Assembly (NCBI GenBank): GCA_030529725.1
Contig: JAUMWI010000001.1
Coordinates: 1-64,000 of the forward strand
Direction: 5' to 3'
Source of the DNA: Eubacteriales bacterium
GTDB lineage: Bacteria > Bacillota > Clostridia > Oscillospirales > Oscillospiraceae
Length of the DNA: 64,000 bases
How positions within the stretch are numbered: position 1 is the stretch's first letter; each line of letters begins with the position of its first letter. The notes under the pieces were generated by a model that was not told the DNA's origin, did no database searches, and saw nothing but the letters and a program-made list of their open reading frames with translations. The position numbers were made by a program, and so were the translations under genes. Positions 62,469 to 64,000 of this stretch are shown here, in pieces.

Positions 62469-63200
62469 TTACGAATTTTCCAGCAAAACAGCCGTCACGT
62501 TGTCGGGCGCACCGTGCTGTTTCGCGAGTGCGATCAGAGCAGATAGTCTATCCTGCAAATCAATGGTGCTGCAAACGGCGTGGAGGATCTCCTCATCCGT
62601 TGCCGTCACGATCAGACCATCTGTGCACAGCAGCAGCAGATCGCCTTCCTTCAAAACCATCTCATAGGAGTCACAGGCTGCATCGGGTTCAGGACCGAGT
62701 GCCCGGGTGATCAGATTGCGGTTGGGGTGCGTACGTGCCTCTTCGGCGGTAATGTCGCCCTTCTCGACCAAGTGCTCCACGACAGAATGATCATGCGTGA
62801 TGCGGCTGATCTCACCGTCGCGAATCAGATACGCACGACTGTCACCGATGTTGCTGATGACGGCATTGCCATCATGGCAAATGGCAGAAACAAGTGTCGT
62901 GCCCATTCCGTGACAGTCCGGATCCTCCAAAGCGCGCTGATGCACAGCGGTATTTGCCTGTGCCACGCAAAAAGAAGAAAGCTCGCGCAGCTGCCGTTCC
63001 GTCATATCGTTGTTGAGCAGCGTCTTGAGCTGCTCCATATAGGTGTTTGCCGCAAGCTGACTTGCAATCTTTCCACCGCGCTGTCCGCCCATACCATCGC
63101 AAACAACAGCAAGGAGATATTGGGAAGTTTCCTCGATCGAAAAGGAATCCTGATTCTCCTGGCGACGAAGGCCAATATCCGTTAAACCTGAAAACTTCAT
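62469..63200 (-). CDS. prpC: Protein phosphatase PrpC (PP2C type)
   Basis: A 243-aa metal-dependent Ser/Thr phosphatase that reverses PrkC. Metal-binding motifs are CDGMGGQRGGKIAS, NIGDSRAYLI, DHSVVEHLVEKG and LLLCTDGLIV. ATGA overlap with rlmN and a 15-nt gap to prkC put them in one operon. Confidence 0.94.
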   Translation of the reverse strand: MKFSGLTDIGLRRQENQDSFSIEETSQYLLAVVCDGMGGQRGGKIASQLAANTYMEQLKTLLNNDMTERQLRELSSFCVAQANTAVHQRALEDPDCHGMGTTLVSAICHDGNAVISNIGDSRAYLIRDGEISRITHDHSVVEHLVEKGDITAEEARTHPNRNLITRALGPEPDAACDSYEMVLKEGDLLLLCTDGLIVTATDEEILHAVCSTIDLQDRLSALIALAKQHGAPDNVTAVLLENS

Positions 63201-64000
63201 ATCTCCTCGCCTCCCTGTTTCTCCATTTCCTTGCGTCTAAGCTGACCGCAAGACGCATCAATATCTCCGCCGAGACTGCGCCGGACAGTTGCCGTAATGC
63301 CGTGCGACTCCAACCGCTTTTGGAATGCTGCAACACGCTTACTGGGTTTGAGCTCACTTTCCACCACATCGTTGAGCGGAATCAGATTCACATGTCCCGG
63401 CATCCCGTGGATTTTCCTGGCAAGTAAATCTGCTTGCCAGTCGTTGTCGTTTACACCGTCAATCATTGCATACTCAAATGAGATGCGCCGTCCGGTCGTC
63501 TTAAAATAGCGGTGGCAGGCAGCAAAAAGATCTTCCACATCATAGGCCTTATTGACCGGCATAATGCGGCTTCGTGTCTCGCTATCCGGTGCGTGCAGGG
63601 ATACAGAGAGCGTCAGCTGAAGATCTTCCTTTGCCAGCGCATCAATTCCGGGCACAATGCCGCAGGTTGAGAGCGAAATATGGCGCATTCCGATATTCAG
63701 ACCATCCGGATGATTCACAAGCTCCAAAAAACGCAGGACCGTATCCCGGTTGTCGAGCGGTTCACCGATGCCCATAAGGACAATATTCGAAATCTCCAAG
63801 CCGGAGTCAAGCTGAGTAAAAAGAACCTGATCAATCATCTCCGAAGGGCGAAGATCACGCACCTTGCCTGCAACCGTTGAAGCACAGAACTTACACCCCA
63901 TGCGACAGCCGACCTGCGAGGAAATGCAGACCGTATTTCCGTGGTGATAGGACATAAGTACCGTCTCAATGCAATTCCCGTCAGACAGACGCCAAAGGTA
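63197..64000 (-). CDS. rlmN: RlmN, 23S rRNA/tRNA adenine-C2 methyltransferase, N-terminus beyond window
   Basis: A radical-SAM enzyme methylating A2503 of 23S rRNA. Visible are the cluster motif GCRMGCKFCAST (CxxxCxxC), VLMGIGEPLDNRD, RHISLSTCGIVP and SFEYAMIDGVND. The frame stays open past an internal ATG to the window edge (268 codons visible), so the start lies outside. It leads the rlmN-prpC-prkC-rsgA operon. Confidence 0.95.
   Translation of the reverse strand, partial: YLWRLSDGNCIETVLMSYHHGNTVCISSQVGCRMGCKFCASTVAGKVRDLRPSEMIDQVLFTQLDSGLEISNIVLMGIGEPLDNRDTVLRFLELVNHPDGLNIGMRHISLSTCGIVPGIDALAKEDLQLTLSVSLHAPDSETRSRIMPVNKAYDVEDLFAACHRYFKTTGRRISFEYAMIDGVNDNDWQADLLARKIHGMPGHVNLIPLNDVVESELKPSKRVAAFQKRLESHGITATVRRSLGGDIDASCGQLRRKEMEKQGGEEI

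Noticed and set aside
61788..62546. 252-codon forward frame over prkC
   Set aside because: Shadow of the kinase gene; no motif or ribosome site.

Overview
The window looks like one chromosomal segment of an anaerobic, endospore-forming Firmicute, most likely a clostridium of the Oscillospiraceae (Flavonifractor/Oscillibacter-like). The grounds are a complete spoIIIAA-AH operon, spoIVA, sipL, spoVM, cotJ, yunB, cwlD and spoIIM genes, a SigH-type sigma factor, Shine-Dalgarno-led genes with frequent TTG/GTG starts, a pyrophosphate-type phosphofructokinase and a split transketolase. Base composition is moderately GC-rich in genes, with AT-rich promoter regions. I see no rRNA, tRNA, CRISPR array, insertion sequence or prophage. 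The taxonomic placement is inference from gene content, not from a marker-gene search.

Layout. 1-1.5 kb: the end of a DUF4364 gene diverging from an unrecognised Cys-rich protein. 1.5-6.2 kb: spoIIIAA-AH, the mother-cell half of the forespore feeding-tube/secretion complex. 6.3-9.6 kb: Asp23-like gene, nusB, xseA, xseB, ispA. 9.7-11 kb: a large structured non-coding RNA that I identify as OLE RNA, with its own promoter, followed by oapA for its membrane partner. 11-16.7 kb: dxs, tlyA, nadK, argR, recN. 16.7-24.8 kb: M28-like peptidase, tyrS, dapA (reverse), SpoIID-domain protein, queA, tgt, yajC, TIGR04086-like protein. 25-30.6 kb: spoIIM, xerD, ruvCAB, glmM. 30.6-36 kb: sigH, zinc-ribbon protein, bioY and birA facing a shared BirA-type operator, DUF1858, trmK, Nif3-like, yebC-like. 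36-38.3 kb: an ECF S component behind a structured leader, and a membrane-anchored XRE protein. 38.3-44 kb: rnpB (reverse), murD, yunB, ligA, a Nudix gene, an AlkD-like gene. 44-47.5 kb: cotJC and a fused cotJA-cotJB gene (reverse), cwlD, radA. 47.3-52 kb: a small Cys-rich gene, a tyrosine recombinase, an amidase-domain gene, and an ArsR/P-type-ATPase metal resistance pair. 52-56.3 kb: split transketolase, class II aldolase, PPi-PFK. 56.4-64 kb (reverse): spoIVA, sipL, spoVM and a 50-aa membrane protein, then rsgA, prkC, prpC and the start-truncated rlmN.

How the genes work together. Three themes recur. First, sporulation: engulfment and the SpoIIIA channel, the coat basement layer (SpoIVA, SpoVM and SipL encoded side by side), coat proteins (CotJ) and cortex processing (CwlD), several with sigma-E-like promoter motifs. 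Second, the OLE neighbourhood: isoprenoid (ispA, dxs), DNA repair (xseAB, recN) and regulatory (nusB, argR) genes surround OLE/oapA in the gene order known from Bacillus halodurans. Third, compact regulatory units whose operator overlaps the promoter (BirA, ArsR and XRE).

The best candidates for a second look are the OLE RNA with its own promoter, the spoIVA-sipL-spoVM cluster with a 24-codon spoVM, the CotJA-CotJB fusion, the apparently leaderless sigH mRNA, the unassigned leader ahead of the ECF S component, and the unknown small proteins embedded in these operons.
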